Numbered from the stretch's first letter, positions 52,781 through 63,857 are shown. The stretch: DNA of 64,000 nt from Mangrovimonas sp. YM274 (GCF_030908385.1 NZ_CP133091.1:1784128-1848127), one strand, 5' to 3'. Made by a program: numbers and translations. Notes: a model not told the origin generated them from the letters alone.

Positions 52781-54937
52781 CTAGCTTTGATTGTCTGTAG
52801 CTATGATGGTTAATTCATCGATGATATTTGACGCATTGGAGTAGGTGTCTATCAACCAAAGTAGGTATCTAACATCTACATTAATAGTACGCTGTAAATC
52901 CTTATCAAATATAACATCACCGGCCATTGCTTCAATGTTGCCATCAAAAGCCAAACCAATTAACTCTCCCTTGCCATTCAACACAGGCGAGCCAGAATTA
53001 CCACCAGTAATATCATTGTCTGTTAAGAAGTTTATAGGAAGTTGCCCCTGACTGTTGGCGTATCGCCCATAATTTTTCTTTTCGAACATCTCAAGCATCT
53101 TTGCCGGTAAATCAAATTCTTCATCATTAGGCTTGTATTTGTTTACCATACCTTCTAGGGTAGTGTAATTGTTGATGCTGGCATCGTTTCTCGAATCCTT
53201 TGGCAAAGCTCTTACTTTTCCATAGGTCAAACGAAGGGTAGAGTTGGCATCTGGATAACTGATCTTGCTCAAACCAGATTTACGTAAGCCATCAACTAGC
53301 AATCTGAAGGATGCTTGATAGTCGTTTAAAGGTTGTACAAGATGCTCTGGTTGCTCTCTATACTTGGTCAACAAAGCTTCAGAAAGGATATAGAGTGGGT
53401 CGTTTGCCAATAATTCGGCATTAGGGTAATCCAAGAAGGCCAATGCGCCTTCTTTGGTAGTAAACATACTTAGTTGGAAACAAGCATTGACATAGGTGTC
53501 TAGGTTGTCCTCAGCCTTTACATTGGCAATGACTTCTGGCAATTGGTAATTGGATTTTGAAGCATACAATTTGAGTTGCTCTGCCAATATTTCCTTTTCA
53601 AGTGGTAAATAGTGGTCCTTGTACAAAGCTTCAATATAGGCCTTGATTTTTGGAGACAATTCTGCACGTTTAGCCTCATTGGATGAGATGTAGGTTTCAA
53701 AAATTTGACCTATTCTATATGGTAAATTAGAAAATGTGCTGGAGCGTAGAATAACCCTTAGGTAGTTGTCGTGTTTCGCCTTGTCGTTCGTTAAACTGTA
53801 ATAGTTGTTAATATTGGAAACAACATTTCCATAGGTGTCTTTGTTGGCAGATTTGTTGGCCCATTTGTTGAACTTGCTTTCGGTTTTACGCTTAGTTTCG
53901 GCAGTTTTATGAGCCGTTAGGGCGTCAATCATGCCTTGACGGTTTTTCCAATAATTCGCAATAACGGCATATTTTGAGGCGTACATTAAGTTGATGGACT
54001 CGTCTTGGTCCATATACTTTTTCATAACATCCATGCTTAATTTAGAGCCTTCCACCCAAGCTGGGTAAGCGTAATTAACGTTTTGCTCGATTCCTTCGGC
54101 TGGCATCCAACGGTTGGTTCTTCCTGGATAGCCCAAAATCATGGCGAAATCATCTTCTTCCACACCATCAATATTCACAGGTAAATGGTGTTTGGCCTTT
54201 AAGGGTACATTGTTAGTTGAATATTCTGCAGGTTGTCCATTGGCATCTCCATAGACTCTGAAAAGTGAAAAGTCTGCTGTGTGGCGTGGCCATTCCCAGT
54301 TATCGGTGTCACCACCATATTTCCCTAGACTTTTTGGAGGTGTTCCAACCAATCTTACGTCGGTATAATCTTCATATACAAAATAGTAATACTCGTTTCC
54401 TTGAAAGAAGGAACGTACAGAAACTTTATATTTACCATTTTCGCTATTTTCCTGTTCAATTTTTGCAATCTCTTGATTGATGATGGCTTCGCGCTCTATT
54501 TCAGTCATTGAAGCGTTTACTTTAGACAAAATGCGTTCAGACACATCGTCCATTCTCACAAAGAATCTTACATATAATTGTTCAGGTTTTAATTCTTCAT
54601 TTAAAGACTTGGCCCAAAAGCCATTTTTAAGGTGGTTTTGCTCTGCTGAAGATAGCTCGGCAATAGCATCATACCCACAGTGGTGATTGGTAAGTAAAAG
54701 CCCATTTTCTGAAATAATACTGGCCGTACATCCACCATTGAACTGGACAATGGCATCCTTTAAGCTTTGGTTATTAATACTGTAGATTTCCTCTGGAGTC
54801 AATTGAAGTCCCATTTTTTGCATGTCGCGATGGTTGAGGCGTTCGATGTGCATCAAAAACCACATGCCTTCATTGGCAAATAGGGAGACTGGTAATGAAA
54901 TCCAAAAAATAAGGATTAACAGACTAATTTTCTTCAT
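52781..54937 (-). CDS. S46-family dipeptidyl-peptidase (DPP7/DPP11-like)
   Basis: A 718-residue secreted serine exopeptidase with signal peptide (MKKISLLILIFWISLPVSLF). The triad is visible: His in LLLTNHHCGYDAI (about 82), Asp in DTDNWEWPRHTADF (about 220) and Ser in GGNSGSPVLNGKGEL (about 645). S46 enzymes remove dipeptides from oligopeptide N-termini in the periplasm and feed amino acid catabolism. Whether this is the hydrophobic (DPP7) or acidic (DPP11) type depends on one residue near the Ser loop (AFDGNIEAM), which I do not assign. Confidence 0.95.
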   Translation of the reverse strand: MKKISLLILIFWISLPVSLFANEGMWFLMHIERLNHRDMQKMGLQLTPEEIYSINNQSLKDAIVQFNGGCTASIISENGLLLTNHHCGYDAIAELSSAEQNHLKNGFWAKSLNEELKPEQLYVRFFVRMDDVSERILSKVNASMTEIEREAIINQEIAKIEQENSENGKYKVSVRSFFQGNEYYYFVYEDYTDVRLVGTPPKSLGKYGGDTDNWEWPRHTADFSLFRVYGDANGQPAEYSTNNVPLKAKHHLPVNIDGVEEDDFAMILGYPGRTNRWMPAEGIEQNVNYAYPAWVEGSKLSMDVMKKYMDQDESINLMYASKYAVIANYWKNRQGMIDALTAHKTAETKRKTESKFNKWANKSANKDTYGNVVSNINNYYSLTNDKAKHDNYLRVILRSSTFSNLPYRIGQIFETYISSNEAKRAELSPKIKAYIEALYKDHYLPLEKEILAEQLKLYASKSNYQLPEVIANVKAEDNLDTYVNACFQLSMFTTKEGALAFLDYPNAELLANDPLYILSEALLTKYREQPEHLVQPLNDYQASFRLLVDGLRKSGLSKISYPDANSTLRLTYGKVRALPKDSRNDASINNYTTLEGMVNKYKPNDEEFDLPAKMLEMFEKKNYGRYANSQGQLPINFLTDNDITGGNSGSPVLNGKGELIGLAFDGNIEAMAGDVIFDKDLQRTINVDVRYLLWLIDTYSNASNIIDELTIIATDNQS

Positions 54938-55456
54938 TTTTATTTTGTGTTTAGTTTAATAATAAGTGTGCTCAAGACAAGGGGTTACTTTTGCGCCCCA
55001 AGGTCCTGTTAACAACGCGCAAAAATAGGGGTAATATTTTGATTTTGGCCATATTTTAAGTAATCCTTAACCCTTGGCAGATTGCTGTTTGTAATACGGT
55101 TTTTAAGTGCGATTATACCCATTAACTTTTATGGGTTTTTATCGATGACTAGCAGAGTATTTAACGGTTCGTTTTGCATTAAGGGGATAAAACTCATGCC
55201 TGTTGTAATGCTTGCTCAAAAGAAAGATCGTACAGAGTTTAAATACAATTAGTTACAATGGGTAAACGGGACTTGTGATGGGCCTAGTACTTAGTTGTAT
55301 CCGTTGGCAGCGGCTTGAAAAATCTAGTAATATGTAGATTGGTTTTTTGTTTAAATCGTCTTGTGTTACCAATACCGCAAACCTATTTTATGAAAGAGCC
55401 TCATTTTAGTTCAGCATTTATGGATAGAATGTCCGTGAAAATTTCAGGGGGGGCCT
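54938..55456. other. long intergenic region between divergent transcripts
   Basis: About 520 bases upstream of both the S46 gene (minus) and meaB (plus). No credible reading frame and no RNA gene that I recognise. It ends in the 11-bp repeat array at 55457-55513. Confidence 0.5.
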
Positions 55457-55513
55457 CCTAAGGTTATCCTAAGGTCAACTTAAGGTCATCCTAAGGTGTA
55501 GTTAAGGTCAACC
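55457..55513. repeat. five-copy 11-bp direct repeat upstream of meaB
   Basis: TAAGGT starts at 55459, 55470, 55481, 55492 and 55503, a strict 11-base period. The fuller unit is close to CTTAAGGTCAA. One unit per helical turn puts all copies on the same DNA face, as for a cooperative regulator. It lies about 85 bases upstream of the meaB -7 box, on the coding strand side. Confidence 0.75.
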
Positions 55514-55594
55514 TGTTTTAAAATGCAACCCCAATTAAAAGCATAATATGTTCAATTAAGGACCAATGTCATATTATAAATAAACTACACTTCT

Positions 55595-55602
55595 TATTTT
55601 TG
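55595..55602 (+). promoter_or_regulatory. flavobacterial -7 promoter box (TATTTTTG)
   Basis: TATTTTTG fits TAnnTTTG exactly, 17 bases before the meaB ATG when counted from its last base. A -33 TTG is not obvious, which would fit a promoter that needs an activator such as one bound at the 11-bp repeats. Confidence 0.5.
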
Positions 55603-55618
55603 TAGTAACATTATTACC

Positions 55619-56638
55619 ATGAAACACTACAAACCAAAAAACCGACTTTCCGCTCAAGCCTATATTGACGGAGTGCTAAAGGGAGATCGTATGATTTTGT
55701 CACGTGCCATTACTGTTGTGGAAAGTAATTTGGAGAGTGATAAAATACTTGCAAAGGAAATCATTCAAAACATATTACAAGCCTCCGGAAAGTCTATTCG
55801 TATTGGGGTAACAGGAGTCCCGGGCGTGGGTAAAAGTACCTTTATTGAAGCATTTGGGAAATACCTCATTTCACTAGGACATAAGGTTGCTATTTTGTCA
55901 ATAGACCCCAGTAGTCAACGTTCCAAAGGAAGTATTTTAGGCGACAAAACCCGTATGGAGGAGCTTAGCGGAATGGACGAGGCTTATATACGACCTTCCG
56001 CCTCTGGCGATACTTTAGGAGGCGTGGCCAATAAAACTGCAGAAAGCATGCTATTATGTGAAGCGGCAGGCTACGACGTTATTTTAATTGAAACTGTGGG
56101 GGTTGGTCAATCTGAAACTGCGGTGCATGGCATGACCGATTTCTTTTTACTGCTTATGTTGGCCGGTGCTGGCGATGAATTGCAAGGGATTAAAAAGGGC
56201 ATTATGGAAATGGCCGATATGGTAGTCATTAACAAAGCCGATGGAGATAATGTCAAACAGAGCGATAGGGCAAGGTTGCAATATCAAAATGCATTACACT
56301 TGTTTCCGCCTTCAGAATCGGGGTGGACTCCAACAGTTACGAAGGCTTCCGCTTTGCACAATACGGGCATTGCAACCATTTGGGAAAATATCTTGAGTTA
56401 TAAGGAACTGGTTGTTGGCAATGGCTATTTTGTTGAAAATAGAAATCAGCAAAGAATACAGTGGATGTACGATACCATTAATGAAGAGCTAAAACAATTG
56501 TTCTACGGTTCTGAAACCATTGCAAAACAATTGCCAAAATTGGAAGCCCAAATCATGGCCTCTCAAATTTCTCCTGTAAAGGCAGCCGAAGATATGATAG
56601 CTCAATTTAAAGAGGCTATAAGCTTGGAAACGAGTTAA
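55619..56638 (+). CDS. meaB: methylmalonyl-CoA mutase-associated GTPase MeaB
   Basis: A 339-residue G3E-type GTPase that guards loading and repair of the B12 cofactor of methylmalonyl-CoA mutase. P-loop GVPGVGKSTF (about 67-76), DPSSQRSKGSILGDKTRM, the switch IETVGVGQSE and the base-specificity NKADGDN are all present. The C-terminal dimerisation arm is complete. It is on the opposite strand from mutA/mutB at 58491-62466 but close to them. A repeat array and -7 box lie upstream. Confidence 0.95.
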   Translation: MKHYKPKNRLSAQAYIDGVLKGDRMILSRAITVVESNLESDKILAKEIIQNILQASGKSIRIGVTGVPGVGKSTFIEAFGKYLISLGHKVAILSIDPSSQRSKGSILGDKTRMEELSGMDEAYIRPSASGDTLGGVANKTAESMLLCEAAGYDVILIETVGVGQSETAVHGMTDFFLLLMLAGAGDELQGIKKGIMEMADMVVINKADGDNVKQSDRARLQYQNALHLFPPSESGWTPTVTKASALHNTGIATIWENILSYKELVVGNGYFVENRNQQRIQWMYDTINEELKQLFYGSETIAKQLPKLEAQIMASQISPVKAAEDMIAQFKEAISLETS

Positions 56639-56776
56639 ATTATTTAAGGGATTCGTTCGTATAAATTCAAGAAAAACGACGATAGGTCAGCTTAATTTCT
56701 GTAAATTTATTCGGACTTTGAAATTGGGCCTTAGTATAGTTATTTCATAACTCAACGAAGATTACAACCAACGAAT

Positions 56777-58363
56777 ATGGACTTTTTGCACACATCATAC
56801 CTTGCTTTATTTTTGATAATCTGTATAGGGTTTATCATTGGAAATATCAAGATAAAAGGAATTTCACTGGACATTTCTGCTATTATTTTCGTGGCTTTGT
56901 TATTTGGCCATTTTGGAGTCTCCTTACCCGATATCTTACAAAAAATTGGACTGATTCTATTTATCTATACCATTGGGCTACAAGCAGGACCTGGATTTTT
57001 TGATTCTTTCAGGGAACAGGGTAAAAATTTGGTAGCGATATCGGTTTTGGTGGTGCTTTCTGCTGCTTTTCTGGCTTACCTTTCCATGGTACTGTTTCAT
57101 ATTGAAAAGCCTATTGCAATTGGCTTAATGTCTGGAGCGTTGACCAGTACACCTGGTTTGGCCACGGCTATCGATGTTACTGAGTCGCCCCTGGCTTCCA
57201 TAGGCTATGGTATTGCTTATCCTTTTGGAGTGATTGGAGTGATTTTGTTTGTGAAGCTGTATCCCAAAGTCTTCAAAATAAATTTGAAAAAGGAAGAAGT
57301 CGATTATGAAGAAAAGGTACATGGACATTACGAAGCTATTACTAGATGTACTTTTATGGTAGAGAATGAAGGAGCTATTGACAGGACTATAGCGGAATTG
57401 AGAGTGCGTTCAATGACCAAAGGGGTTATTTCAAGGGTAATGCACGAAGGACATGCTTTTATACCTCATAAAGATACGGTATTGCACAAGGGAGACTACA
57501 TAAGAGTAGTTGGTACCAAAGAAGCTTTAAGACGGGTAGAGCTGCTTATCGGGCCACAATCCAATGTTGAAATTGAATTAGGGAAGGAATATGTGGTTCA
57601 GTCTTATTTAATGACCAAAACGGAGTTGGTCAATAAGTCATTGGGAGAGCTTAATTTAAGAGATAACTTTAATGCTACCATTACTCGTATTCGCAGAAGT
57701 GGCATCGATTTATCTCCCAATTCAACATTGAGATTGCAAATAGGGGATAAATTGATGATTTCAAGTGAAAAGGAAAGTGTTCCTCAGATTTCCGAATTGA
57801 TTGGGGATAACAAGAGTAAATTGTCCGACACCAATTTCTTTCCTTTGGCATTAGGAATTGTTATTGGGATTTTGGTGGGAGGTGTTTCTATTGCCTTTGG
57901 AGATAGCTTTAGTTTTAATTTAGGCTTAACGGGAGGAGTGCTTATTGTTGCCATGGTGCTTGGCCGGATTGGTAAAACAGGACCTGTATTATGGGTAATG
58001 AGTGGTAATTCCAATCAATTATTAAGACAATTTGGGCTAATGTTGTTCTTGGCTGTAGTAGGGACGAAAGCAGGAGCCACCCTAGTAGATACCTATTCGC
58101 AATACGGTATTAAATTGTTTCTCATCGGCGGTATCATTACCTTTTTGCCTATGTTTTTGGCTGCCCTGATAGCTAAGGTGTTTTTTAAAATAAATACCCT
58201 AACCTTATTGGGGACGCTTACCGGTTCCATGACCAGCACACCAGGATTGGCAGCAGTTGATAGTATGACTTCTACAGACGCTCCTTCAGTTGCTTATGCC
58301 ACTGTGTATCCTATTGCCATGGTACTTTTGATTATCTGTACTCAAATATTGGGGTTGCTTTAA
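56777..58363 (+). CDS. AspT/YidE/YbjL-type transporter with TrkA-C domains
   Basis: A 528-residue membrane protein made of two related halves of about five helices. Each half has the same motif: GALTSTPGLATAID (about 120) and GSMTSTPGLAAVDS (about 485). Between them are two RCK/TrkA-C domains (about 185-265 and 275-350). This is the aspartate:alanine exchanger-like family; substrate unknown. It lies 138 bases after meaB and ends before a convergent terminator. Confidence 0.9.
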   Translation: MDFLHTSYLALFLIICIGFIIGNIKIKGISLDISAIIFVALLFGHFGVSLPDILQKIGLILFIYTIGLQAGPGFFDSFREQGKNLVAISVLVVLSAAFLAYLSMVLFHIEKPIAIGLMSGALTSTPGLATAIDVTESPLASIGYGIAYPFGVIGVILFVKLYPKVFKINLKKEEVDYEEKVHGHYEAITRCTFMVENEGAIDRTIAELRVRSMTKGVISRVMHEGHAFIPHKDTVLHKGDYIRVVGTKEALRRVELLIGPQSNVEIELGKEYVVQSYLMTKTELVNKSLGELNLRDNFNATITRIRRSGIDLSPNSTLRLQIGDKLMISSEKESVPQISELIGDNKSKLSDTNFFPLALGIVIGILVGGVSIAFGDSFSFNLGLTGGVLIVAMVLGRIGKTGPVLWVMSGNSNQLLRQFGLMLFLAVVGTKAGATLVDTYSQYGIKLFLIGGIITFLPMFLAALIAKVFFKINTLTLLGTLTGSMTSTPGLAAVDSMTSTDAPSVAYATVYPIAMVLLIICTQILGLL

Positions 58364-58420
58364 AATTATGTTGAAAAGCAATATTTTAGTTTTCCTCTAA
58401 AACTGAACTTGTTTAAAAGA

Positions 58421-58460
58421 AAAAAAGCTCCAAGATGTTAAACGCACCCCGAAGCTTTTA
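58421..58460. terminator. terminator between converging genes
   Basis: AAAAGCT (58423-58429) pairs with AGCTTTT (58453-58459) across a 23-base loop, with A and T runs outside. It would serve both the transporter gene (plus) and mutB (minus). Confidence 0.45.
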
Positions 58461-58490
58461 ATCAAACAGATGTAAACAAAAAAAGTACTA

Positions 58491-60620
58491 TTAATCGTGT
58501 TCTAAATATTTCTCCATGATGGTAATAGCTGATTTGGCAATTACGGTTCCTGGGCCAAATACAGCAGCTACTTTACGGTCTAATAAGTATTGGTAATCCT
58601 GTTCAGGAATTACACCTCCGGCAAATACTAGAATATCAGGTCTTCCCAATTGTTCCAATTCATTTATCAATTGTGGAATTAGGGTTTTATGTCCTGCAGC
58701 CAAACTGGAGGCCCCCACAAAGTGCACGTCGTTTTCTATAGCTTGTTTGGCTACTTCTTCTGGGGTTTGGAACAAAGGTCCCATGTCCACATCAAAGCCA
58801 AGATCGGCAAAACTGGAAGCGACTACCTTAGCGCCTCTATCATGACCATCTTGTCCCATTTTGGCAATCATGACTCTTGGTCTGCGACCTTCAATTTCAG
58901 CAAACTTATCTGCCAATTGTTGGGCTTCCTCAAAGGTGTAATCATCTTTCACCTCTTTTCTATAAACACCACTGATAAGTTTGGTATCTGCTTTGTGGCG
59001 TCCAAAGTGAGCTTCCAAAGCATCGGAGATTTCACCCAAAGTGGCAAAGTTTTCGGCGGCATCTACGGCTAATTCCAATAGGTTGCCCTTGCCTGTTTCA
59101 GCACAATGGGAAAGTGCTTTTAGTTTAGTGTCTACCAAAGCTTGGTCTCTGTTAGCTTTAAGGCTGTTCAAACGTTCGATTTGAGACGTTCTCACTGCGG
59201 AATTATCCACCTCCAAGATTTCAATATCCGATTTCTCGTCGGTTTGGTATTTGTTCACACCCACCAAAATATCTTGACCAGAATCCAATCTGGCTTGTTT
59301 TCGAGCAGCGGCTTCTTCAATACGCATTTTAGGAACGCCAGTTTCAATGGCTTTGGCCATACCACCCAATTCCTCAACCTCTTCAATGAGTTTCCACGCT
59401 TTTTTAGCAATTTCTTGAGTAAGGTATTCTACATAATAAGAACCTGCCCAAGGATCAACCGCTTTGGTGATTTGGGTTTCCTCTTGAATGTAAATTTGGG
59501 TATTACGTGCAATCCTTGCCGAGAAATCCGTAGGAAGGGCAATCGCCTCATCCAAAGCATTGGTGTGTAAGGATTGTGTGCCTCCCAAACCGGCAGCCAT
59601 GGCTTCAATACAAGTTCTGGCTACATTGTTGAACGGATCCTGTTCACTCAAGCTCCATCCCGAAGTTTGGCTATGGGTACGCAATGCCATGGACTTCGGA
59701 TTTTTGGGGTTGAACTGTTTAATGATTTTTGCCCAAAGCATACGTGCCGCACGCATTTTGGCAATTTCCATAAAATGGTTCATTCCCACAGCCCAAAAGA
59801 AGGAAAGTCGTGGTGCAAATTCATCGATTTTTAGTCCTGCGGCCAATCCTGTTCTAATGTATTCCAAACCGTCTGCCAAGGTGTAGGCCAATTCAATATC
59901 TGCCGTGGCACCTGCTTCCTGCATGTGGTACCCGCTAATAGAGATAGAATTGAACTTAGGCATGTGTTGGGTGGTGTATTCAAAAATATCCCCGATAATC
60001 TTCATGGAAGGTAACGGCGGATAAATGTAGGTGTTACGTACCATAAACTCTTTGAGGATATCATTTTGAATGGTACCACTCAGTTGGTCCAAAGCCACGC
60101 CTTGTTTTTTGGCAGCTGCAATATAAAAGGCCATAATAGGCAGTACGGCACCGTTCATGGTCATGGACACCGACATTTTATCCAAAGGAATTTGGTCGAA
60201 TAAAATTTCCATATCCAAAATGGAATCAATGGCAACACCTGCCTTACCAACATCACCGGTTACCCTTGGGTGATCGGAATCGTAGCCTCTATGGGTAGCC
60301 AAATCAAACGCTACCGAAAGTCCTTTTTGTCCAGCAGCTAAATTTCTTCTGTAAAAGGCATTGGATTCTTCCGCAGTCGAGAAACCCGCATATTGACGAA
60401 TAGTCCATGGACGTAAGGCATACATGGCACTATAAGGCCCTCTGGTAAAAGGAGGTAAACCTGCTACAAAGTTTAAGTGCTCTGCTTCGTCTATGTCTTT
60501 TTTTGTAAAATGAGTTTTCACAGGGATGCCTTCAGGGGTATTCCAAACGGCTTTTTTGCCTGCAGCTTTGGGTGCCTGTGTGTTATGGTCTAAACTTAGA
60601 GTTGAAAAATCTCGTTTCAT
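58491..60620 (-). CDS. mutB: methylmalonyl-CoA mutase, large (catalytic) subunit
   Basis: A 709-residue B12 enzyme that interconverts methylmalonyl-CoA and succinyl-CoA. The substrate barrel has [20 protein letters not shown] and [16 protein letters not shown]. The C-terminal cobalamin domain has the DxHxxG motif ([13 protein letters not shown], about 588-600), then SSLAAGH and FAGGVIP. It pairs with the small subunit encoded 37 bases upstream. Needed for propionate and branched-chain or odd-chain acid use, or for succinate to propionate. Confidence 0.96.
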   Translation of the reverse strand: MKRDFSTLSLDHNTQAPKAAGKKAVWNTPEGIPVKTHFTKKDIDEAEHLNFVAGLPPFTRGPYSAMYALRPWTIRQYAGFSTAEESNAFYRRNLAAGQKGLSVAFDLATHRGYDSDHPRVTGDVGKAGVAIDSILDMEILFDQIPLDKMSVSMTMNGAVLPIMAFYIAAAKKQGVALDQLSGTIQNDILKEFMVRNTYIYPPLPSMKIIGDIFEYTTQHMPKFNSISISGYHMQEAGATADIELAYTLADGLEYIRTGLAAGLKIDEFAPRLSFFWAVGMNHFMEIAKMRAARMLWAKIIKQFNPKNPKSMALRTHSQTSGWSLSEQDPFNNVARTCIEAMAAGLGGTQSLHTNALDEAIALPTDFSARIARNTQIYIQEETQITKAVDPWAGSYYVEYLTQEIAKKAWKLIEEVEELGGMAKAIETGVPKMRIEEAAARKQARLDSGQDILVGVNKYQTDEKSDIEILEVDNSAVRTSQIERLNSLKANRDQALVDTKLKALSHCAETGKGNLLELAVDAAENFATLGEISDALEAHFGRHKADTKLISGVYRKEVKDDYTFEEAQQLADKFAEIEGRRPRVMIAKMGQDGHDRGAKVVASSFADLGFDVDMGPLFQTPEEVAKQAIENDVHFVGASSLAAGHKTLIPQLINELEQLGRPDILVFAGGVIPEQDYQYLLDRKVAAVFGPGTVIAKSAITIMEKYLEHD

Positions 60621-60657
60621 AAGTCATTGTTTTTGTGAGTCAATGGTCTTTCACAGG

Positions 60658-62466
60658 TTAGTGTGCAACTAGGCCATTTAGTTTATGTTGTATCCCCGAA
60701 ATAGTTTGAATAACATCCGATTTGATATGGATGCAATCATCCAATCCTGCCTCTTTTAGGGAATCTATTAGTGCTACGGGATTTCCGGCCAGTAACAGAA
60801 TTTTATCTTTGTTAAGGGATCTAAAGGCTCTTACAAAGTCTAGAGCATCCGTTTCGTAATCCTGGTCGGAGCTACAGATTACCACGACATCTGAGTTGGA
60901 AGCGGCACTGCTTTCGGCGGCTTCTTGAGCTGAAGTATAGCTTTTCTCTTGCCAAACCTCAAAACCTGAAACCCCTAAAAAGTCATATGAAAAAGCAGCT
61001 CTTGCTTTTCTCATGGTGAGATTTCCGAAACTGCTAAGCTCTACAATAGGACGTTTTTTAGTGGTCTCTACAAGTTCTTCAGTAGTTCTTCTAAGTGCTT
61101 CAATTTCCAACGTAGCGCGACGAGGTGTCAACAATTTGCTGGATTGAGAGCTTCCTTCGGATAAGATATTGGAAGGAATACGCTCCATTAGGTTAGGGTA
61201 TTTGTTAACCCCCACCATGGCCAAACGACGCTGACTTAAAAGGGTAAGTTTTCTTTGACGGATTTCAGCGATTTGCTGTTGGATATATTCGCTTTCAAAA
61301 GCTTCGTAGAAACCACCTTTAGCTTCTACTTCTTTAAATAAAGCCAGTGATTTATCGGCTATTTTGGAGCTGACATCTTCTATGTAATAGGAACCGTCCA
61401 CAGGATTGGCCACTTTTCCGAAGTAAGATTCCTCTCTTAAAATCGTAGAGATATTGCCGGCAATTCTATTTGAAAACGCTGAGGTTTCCTTAAACTCCTT
61501 GTCAAACGGATCGATGACAACACCATCTACATTGCCTAACAGCGCCGACATGGTTTCGGTAGTGGCGCGTAACAGGTTGGTGTAGGGATCGGTGACGGAT
61601 TTGCTCCAAACGGAAGTTTTAGCGGTTAAACAATGGTTATAGTCGCTAACGCCATAGCTTTTGGCAATAGCAGCCAACAGGCTATTGAAGGCTCTAAATT
61701 TTCCGATTTCAACAAAATACTCCGAACTTATTCCTAACTGCACATGAAGGTTGTTGAATAAAGCTTCAGGATCACCGCCATGCTTTAAGCAACATTCAAT
61801 GACATACACCAAGGCGTTTAAAGTAAAGGCGACTTCTTGAACTTGATTACTTCCCGAATCTAAAAAGGCAGTACCGGAAATGCTTAAAGTTTTATAATTA
61901 GGGTAGGCACTACTAAGCTCTACAAGACGATTAATATCCTCAAGTTTTGGTTTGGAAAGGTTTCCTGTGGTGACATACTCTGTAATAACATTAAGGTCCA
62001 TAAACCCTTGTAAGTTTTCTGGAGCTATTAAATGGTTGTGTACATATGCAAAGAAATTGACAGCAAATTGCCATAAGTTGTGTTCTAATTGAAAGGACAC
62101 ATTTATGGTGTTGAGGTCAATATCCTTTAATAATTGGACAACGGAAACTTCAGTTTTCACATCAAAAATCAAGCCTGTAATGCCTTCAGTAATGGCTTTG
62201 AGGGCTTGCGTATTAGCTTCCGTAGCAGAATTGACATAGATATGTCTGAAGTTTACAAATGAAGCGGCATTTTCTCCTGTATTGGACAGCGGAGAAATGG
62301 CATCTTCAGGCGTGTAAAGAGGAGGGAGCGTTATATCATTTAAATTTTTCCAAACCAATTGTTTTTCAAAATTACCTCCTTTTAAGTCTATGGTCACTTT
62401 TTCCATCCATTCCTCTTTGGTAACGGGAGCAAAGTTGGAAAATAGTGTGTTGTTTTGAGTGTTCAT
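60658..62466 (-). CDS. mutA: methylmalonyl-CoA mutase, small subunit
   Basis: A 602-residue partner of the catalytic subunit. It keeps the mutase barrel (FRAFNSLLAAIAKSYGV, SVTDPYTNLLRATTETMSAL, NPVDGSYYIEDV) but the C-terminal part lacks DxHxxG, so it does not bind B12. It supports the large subunit structurally. It starts 33 bases after the CoA-transferase stop, inside one minus-strand operon. Confidence 0.94.
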   Translation of the reverse strand: MNTQNNTLFSNFAPVTKEEWMEKVTIDLKGGNFEKQLVWKNLNDITLPPLYTPEDAISPLSNTGENAASFVNFRHIYVNSATEANTQALKAITEGITGLIFDVKTEVSVVQLLKDIDLNTINVSFQLEHNLWQFAVNFFAYVHNHLIAPENLQGFMDLNVITEYVTTGNLSKPKLEDINRLVELSSAYPNYKTLSISGTAFLDSGSNQVQEVAFTLNALVYVIECCLKHGGDPEALFNNLHVQLGISSEYFVEIGKFRAFNSLLAAIAKSYGVSDYNHCLTAKTSVWSKSVTDPYTNLLRATTETMSALLGNVDGVVIDPFDKEFKETSAFSNRIAGNISTILREESYFGKVANPVDGSYYIEDVSSKIADKSLALFKEVEAKGGFYEAFESEYIQQQIAEIRQRKLTLLSQRRLAMVGVNKYPNLMERIPSNILSEGSSQSSKLLTPRRATLEIEALRRTTEELVETTKKRPIVELSSFGNLTMRKARAAFSYDFLGVSGFEVWQEKSYTSAQEAAESSAASNSDVVVICSSDQDYETDALDFVRAFRSLNKDKILLLAGNPVALIDSLKEAGLDDCIHIKSDVIQTISGIQHKLNGLVAH

Positions 62467-62499
62467 ACGTTTGATTTTATGTTGAACTTTGGTAGACGC

Positions 62500-63810
62500 T
62501 TATTTACCGAAACGTTCAAAAATGGCTTTGTCCAGTTCTTCTCTATGATCAGGATGCGCAATATCTCTGAGGGCTTCCGCACGCTTTTTCAAGGTCTTTC
62601 CAAATAATCTGGCAACACCAAATTCGGTTACTACATACCTGGCATGGGCTCTAGTGGTTACAACGCCGGCACCTGGTTTTAATATCGGCGCAATTTTAGA
62701 TACCCCTTTTAAGGTCGTTGAAGTCATGGCAATAATAGGTTTGCCGCCTTTGGAGAGGGCAGCCCCTCGCATAAAGTCCATTTGGCCTCCTACACCAGAG
62801 AACATTCGTGTTCCTATGGAATCGGCACATACTTGTCCTGTGATATCAATTTCAATAGCCGAGTTGATGGCAGTTACCTTGGGGTTTTGACGAATGACGG
62901 CCGTATCATTAACATAGGCGATATCCCGCATTTCAATTTCGGCATTGTCATCCATAAAGTCATAAAGACGCTGGGTTCCCATGGCAAAACCGGAGACTAT
63001 TTTATGTGGATTGATTTTTTTGTTGGACCCATTGATTACTCCTTTTTCAACTAAGCTTACAATACCATCGGAAAACATCTCGGTGTGAATTCCCAGATTT
63101 TTATGATTGGTCAAATAGGAGAGTACCGCATTTGGAATTCCTCCAATACCCATTTGTAAGGTAGCGCCATCCTCAATAATTTCTGCAATGTTTTTTCCAA
63201 TGGTAGCCTCTTCTTTGGTAGGAGGTGCCAATTGCATTTCATAGATAGGTTCATCTACTTCAACACAAGCCGTAAAGTTGCTAATGTGTACAATACCATC
63301 TCCAAAAGTACGAGGCATTTTGGAGTTGATTTGGGCAATAACGGTTTTACCCGTTTCAATGGCCGACACAATAATGTCTACTGAGACTCCCAAAGAACAG
63401 AAGCCGTGTTTGTCTGGTGGAGATACATTTACTAAAACTATATCCAAATCCATATAGCCCTCCCTAAAAAGACTAGGGATGTCACTTAAAAAGATGGGGA
63501 TATAATCAGCGGTGTCACCAATGCTTTTACGGATGTTGCCACCTATAAAAAAGGCGCTTGTATGAAAATTATCTCTTAATTTTGGGTCAACATAGCCGCA
63601 TTCTCCTTCGGTATGTAGGTGTACAATTTCTACGTCTCTTAACTCTGGGCCTCTTGCTACCAAAGCTCTAACCAGGGTTTGAGGAGTGGCAGAAGCACCT
63701 TGAATGAGTACGGTATTTCCAGACTTTACCAATTTTAAAGCTTCCTCTGCAGTCATCACATTTGGTACACTTGATACTTTTGGTGGATTCATTACATTTG
63801 CTAAACTCAT
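62500..63810 (-). CDS. acetyl-CoA hydrolase/transferase family CoA-transferase
   Basis: A 436-residue class I CoA-transferase of the 4-hydroxybutyrate/succinyl-CoA:acetate type. The catalytic Glu is in GIHTEMFSDGI (about 243). Oxyanion and CoA-binding glycine stretches are seen in MGIGGIPNAVLSYL and FSGVGGQMDFMRGA. With methylmalonyl-CoA mutase downstream, a role in moving CoA between succinate, acetate and propionate is likely. Exact donor and acceptor cannot be assigned. Confidence 0.9.
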   Translation of the reverse strand: MSLANVMNPPKVSSVPNVMTAEEALKLVKSGNTVLIQGASATPQTLVRALVARGPELRDVEIVHLHTEGECGYVDPKLRDNFHTSAFFIGGNIRKSIGDTADYIPIFLSDIPSLFREGYMDLDIVLVNVSPPDKHGFCSLGVSVDIIVSAIETGKTVIAQINSKMPRTFGDGIVHISNFTACVEVDEPIYEMQLAPPTKEEATIGKNIAEIIEDGATLQMGIGGIPNAVLSYLTNHKNLGIHTEMFSDGIVSLVEKGVINGSNKKINPHKIVSGFAMGTQRLYDFMDDNAEIEMRDIAYVNDTAVIRQNPKVTAINSAIEIDITGQVCADSIGTRMFSGVGGQMDFMRGAALSKGGKPIIAMTSTTLKGVSKIAPILKPGAGVVTTRAHARYVVTEFGVARLFGKTLKKRAEALRDIAHPDHREELDKAIFERFGK

Positions 63811-63857
63811 AACAATAGTATTTTAGATTGTTGCTTGTATTTTTTATTATTCAGTGT

